NCBI GenBank assembly: GCA_030744435.1
Contig: JASLQO010000002.1
Location: 124,001 to 188,000 of the forward strand
Direction: 5' to 3'
Source: JASLQO01 sp002327525
Lineage (GTDB): Bacteria; Pseudomonadota; Gammaproteobacteria; Pseudomonadales; Azotimanducaceae
DNA length: 64,000 nt
A program made the position numbers and the translations under genes. Shown here piece after piece: positions 61,870-64,000 of this stretch (position 1 is its first letter; each line of letters begins with the position of its first letter). The notes beneath the pieces are model-generated. The model was not told the DNA's origin. It did no database searches and was given only the letters and a program-made list of their open reading frames with translations.

Positions 61870-63264
61870 ATGAGCGTGGATGACTCAGTATCAATTGTTG
61901 TTGGCAAGGCGCGTTCAGCACAGGCGGTATTTGAACGCTGCGATCAGCCAGCTGTAGACGAGACAGTATGTGCGCTCGCCTGGGTCGTCATGGAGCCAGG
62001 CCGAAACCGTGCGCTGGCGGAACAGGCTGTCGCGGATACCGGTCTTGGTCGGGCCGAAGACAAGATACTCAAGAACCACCGCAAGACCCTGGGCTTGCTT
62101 CGCGACCTGGCCGGTAAGGCTTCAGTTGGTGTGATCGCGGAGTACCCTGAGCTTGGGATCACAGAGATCGCCCGCCCGGTCGGTGTGGTCGCGGCGGTCA
62201 CGCCTTCCACCAACCCAGTGGCGACGCCGACCAACAAGGTGATCAATGCCGTCAAGGGACGCAATGCTGTCATATTAGCGCCGTCACCAAAAGCCGATGC
62301 GACCTGCGCTGGGCTTGTAGACTACTTCCGGTCGGCTCTCGAGCAGACAGGGGCACCGGCCGACCTGGTCCAAAAGCTGCCATCCCCCGTGAGCGGGGAA
62401 GCCACCCGCGATCTGATGGCCCAAGCAGATCTGATTGTGGCGACCGGTTCTCAGAACAACATCCGCGCGGCATACTCCAGTGGCACTCCTGCGATCGGTG
62501 TCGGTCAGGGAAATGTTGCCGTGATCGTTGACGAGACCGCCGACTGTGAGCAGGCCGCTGAAAAGGTCGTTGCCTCAAAAGTGTTTGACAATGCCACCAG
62601 TTGTTCGTCAGAGAACAGTGTCATTGTTCTTGAGAGTGTTTTCGAACGGTTTGCCGAGGCGCTTAAGATGCAGGGTGCACTGCTGCTCAATGCGAGTGAG
62701 AAAGAGACCCTTGAGCGGACCATGTGGTCTGATGGTGAACTCAATCCTGCTATTCTGGCAAGATCTGCTGCAGAGATAGCCCGGGTCGCCGGGATCCGGC
62801 GCGCCGGTCTCCATTGCCAGATTCTAGTGGTCGAGGAAAGCGGCGTTGGCCAGAGTTACCCATTTTCCGGCGAAAAGCTCTCGCCAGTACTGACCCTGTA
62901 TCGTGCGGTGGATTTTTCTGCGGCCTGCGACAGAGTCCGCGAGATCTATAGATACCAGGGTGCCGGGCACTCGATCGGATTGCACAGCAGTCATCCGGAT
63001 CGGCCGCTACAGATCGGGCTGACCATGCCGGCCTGCCGGGTGATCGTAAATCAGGCTCATTGTTTTGCGACAGGTGGCAGTTTTGATAACGGCGTACCAT
63101 TTTCACTGTCGATGGGCTGTGGTAGCTGGGGTGGAAACAGTGTCAGCGACAACGTGAACTATCGCCACTATCTGAACATCGTCCGGGTGGTGAGACCAAT
63201 CCCAGTTCGGGAGCCTTCCGAGGCTGCGCTTCTGGGGCATTACTGGGCGAAGCATGGTAAGTAG
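61870..63264 (+). CDS. sauS: Acylating sulfoacetaldehyde dehydrogenase (SauS-like)
   Basis: Aldehyde dehydrogenase fold without the usual long linker: GITEIARPVGVVAAVTPSTN, catalytic Cys245 in FDNATSCSSENSVIV, and the NAD(P)-site LIVATGSQNNIRAAYSSGTP. The 464-residue length fits SauS, which turns sulfoacetyl-CoA into sulfoacetaldehyde. A close alternative is another CoA-acylating aldehyde dehydrogenase (EutE/PduP-like). The following AMP-binding ligase supports the sulfoacetate reading. ATG 61870 has AAAGGA upstream. Overlaps the next gene by 11 bases. Confidence 0.7.
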   Translation: MSVDDSVSIVVGKARSAQAVFERCDQPAVDETVCALAWVVMEPGRNRALAEQAVADTGLGRAEDKILKNHRKTLGLLRDLAGKASVGVIAEYPELGITEIARPVGVVAAVTPSTNPVATPTNKVINAVKGRNAVILAPSPKADATCAGLVDYFRSALEQTGAPADLVQKLPSPVSGEATRDLMAQADLIVATGSQNNIRAAYSSGTPAIGVGQGNVAVIVDETADCEQAAEKVVASKVFDNATSCSSENSVIVLESVFERFAEALKMQGALLLNASEKETLERTMWSDGELNPAILARSAAEIARVAGIRRAGLHCQILVVEESGVGQSYPFSGEKLSPVLTLYRAVDFSAACDRVREIYRYQGAGHSIGLHSSHPDRPLQIGLTMPACRVIVNQAHCFATGGSFDNGVPFSLSMGCGSWGGNSVSDNVNYRHYLNIVRVVRPIPVREPSEAALLGHYWAKHGK

Positions 63265-64000
63265 TGCAGCTTCCCGTTTTGACCCACTGCCTGACATCAC
63301 TGGTCTGACGGTTCGCACTATCATCGATAAGGGCGCAGCGGATCACCCGGATCGAGTGTTTGCGGTGTTTCCGGATGCCGGCGCGATCCTGACCTGGTCT
63401 GACCTTAAGCGTAGTGCTTTGCGTCTCACGGCGTGTCTAACCGAATCAGGTGTGTCAGCTGGCGAGCCGGTCGGCGTTCTGATGGGTAATGGGCGGGCTG
63501 CCCTTCAGCTTTTCCTGGGCTGCATGTACGCGGGTCGCTTGTCGGCGATGTTCAATCCGGCTGCCGGTGCTCGCAGCCTGGCTTATGTGATTGAACATTC
63601 CTCCTCGACCCTGATGTATACCGACGAGAGTCATGCTGACATGGCATCGACTGCCGTTGCTGCGGCCCGGCGGAATATCAGGTTGATGATTCTTGACCGT
63701 GATACCGACCTGGATGAGCCAACAGGTGATGCACTCGACCCATCGCCGCCACCCCGTCCAGACGATGATGCGCTGCTGATCTATACCTCAGGAACGACCG
63801 GTCGCCCGAAAGGGGTGATCCACACTCATGCTAGTCTCCTCGCTGGCGGTGCCAATACCACAGCTGCGCACAGCCTGGGATCGGATGACCGGGCCTTGTG
63901 CGTCTTGCCACTGTGTCATATCAATGGCCAGGTCGTCACCGTGATGGCTCCGCTGGTGAGCGGGTCTTCGGTCGTAATGCCGCGCCGATTCAGCGTGAAA
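63254..64000 (+). CDS. sauT: Acyl-CoA synthetase, probable sulfoacetate-CoA ligase (SauT-like), 3' truncated by window
   Basis: The first 249 codons of an ANL-family AMP-forming ligase. The P-loop LLIYTSGTTGRPKGVIHTHA and CVLPLCHINGQVVTVMAPLV are typical, with the N-terminal TWSDLKRSALRLTACLTESG. The start ATG 63254 overlaps the SauS-like stop. In the known pathway SauT activates sulfoacetate to sulfoacetyl-CoA, the substrate of SauS. The frame is open to the last base, so the C-terminal lid domain is outside. Substrate is inferred from the pair. Confidence 0.65.
   Translation, partial: MVSSAASRFDPLPDITGLTVRTIIDKGAADHPDRVFAVFPDAGAILTWSDLKRSALRLTACLTESGVSAGEPVGVLMGNGRAALQLFLGCMYAGRLSAMFNPAAGARSLAYVIEHSSSTLMYTDESHADMASTAVAAARRNIRLMILDRDTDLDEPTGDALDPSPPPRPDDDALLIYTSGTTGRPKGVIHTHASLLAGGANTTAAHSLGSDDRALCVLPLCHINGQVVTVMAPLVSGSSVVMPRRFSVK

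Overview
The window is GC-rich (roughly 60 % by eye), densely coded chromosomal DNA from a member of the Gammaproteobacteria. Supporting signs are the gene order psd–rhodanese–orn–queG–nnr–tsaE–amiB–mutL–miaA–hfq–hflX–hflK–hflC–hisZ–purA, the block yqiB–cpdA–parE–parC next to tolC and waaA, an EF-P lysine-34 system with EpmA, the rhodanese loop CQTHHRS, and a tmRNA tag ending ANDENYALAA. The neighbourhood tolC/cpdA/parE/parC/ytjB-like/serB/fimX/fimW/rhodanese/psd resembles the pseudomonad arrangement. I cannot name a genus.

Layout. 1–460: end of a macro-domain gene interrupted by an amber codon. 472–6442: acyl-CoA desaturase, aldo/keto reductase, FAD oxidoreductase (all minus), waaA (plus) and tolC (minus). 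6812–14683: yqiB, cpdA, parE, parC, a YtjB-like membrane protein and serB. 14685–19568: a CTAG-flanked inverted-repeat element, a deleted and frameshifted fimX remnant, an intact fimW-like PilZ gene, efp–epmA, and a second CTAG-flanked element at the epmA stop. 19596–35926: psd, rhodanese, orn, queG, nnr, tsaE, amiB, mutL, miaA, hfq, a third inverted-repeat element, hflX, hflK, hflC, hisZ, purA, ycaR-like. 36006–42341: a more accessory stretch with folE2, a FabH-like synthase, a CDF transporter, a small cysteine-containing exported protein, a cyclase-family protein, a CPBP-like remnant, a methyltransferase lacking a normal start codon, and tRNA-Leu(CAG). 42546–60890: aqpZ, rnr–rlmB, rpsF–rpsR–rplI, dnaB, radA, a frameshifted thioesterase, ettA, glyA, nrdR–ribD–nusB–thiL–pgpA, an aspartic protease, ispA–xseB with a small unknown gene, and a Sel1-repeat protein. 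61028–61384: ssrA. After it comes a gene-poor stretch with repeated TGGGGGCA motifs, then two genes that look like the sulfoacetate catabolism pair sauS–sauT; the second runs off the window.

Most of the window is core housekeeping: envelope synthesis (waaA, psd, pgpA, ispA), DNA topology, replication and repair (parE, parC, dnaB, radA, mutL), translation (efp/epmA, rpsF/rpsR/rplI, ettA, tRNA, ssrA), RNA turnover (orn, rnr, hfq) and membrane protein quality control (hflK/hflC). The unusual content lies in signs of decay (macro-domain amber, fimX deletion, thioesterase frameshift, missing starts), in three non-autonomous inverted-repeat elements that share CTAG-type edges, and in the probable island boundary at ssrA. 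I found no CRISPR array, complete transposase, prophage or secretion-system cluster, and no clear previously undescribed multi-gene system.
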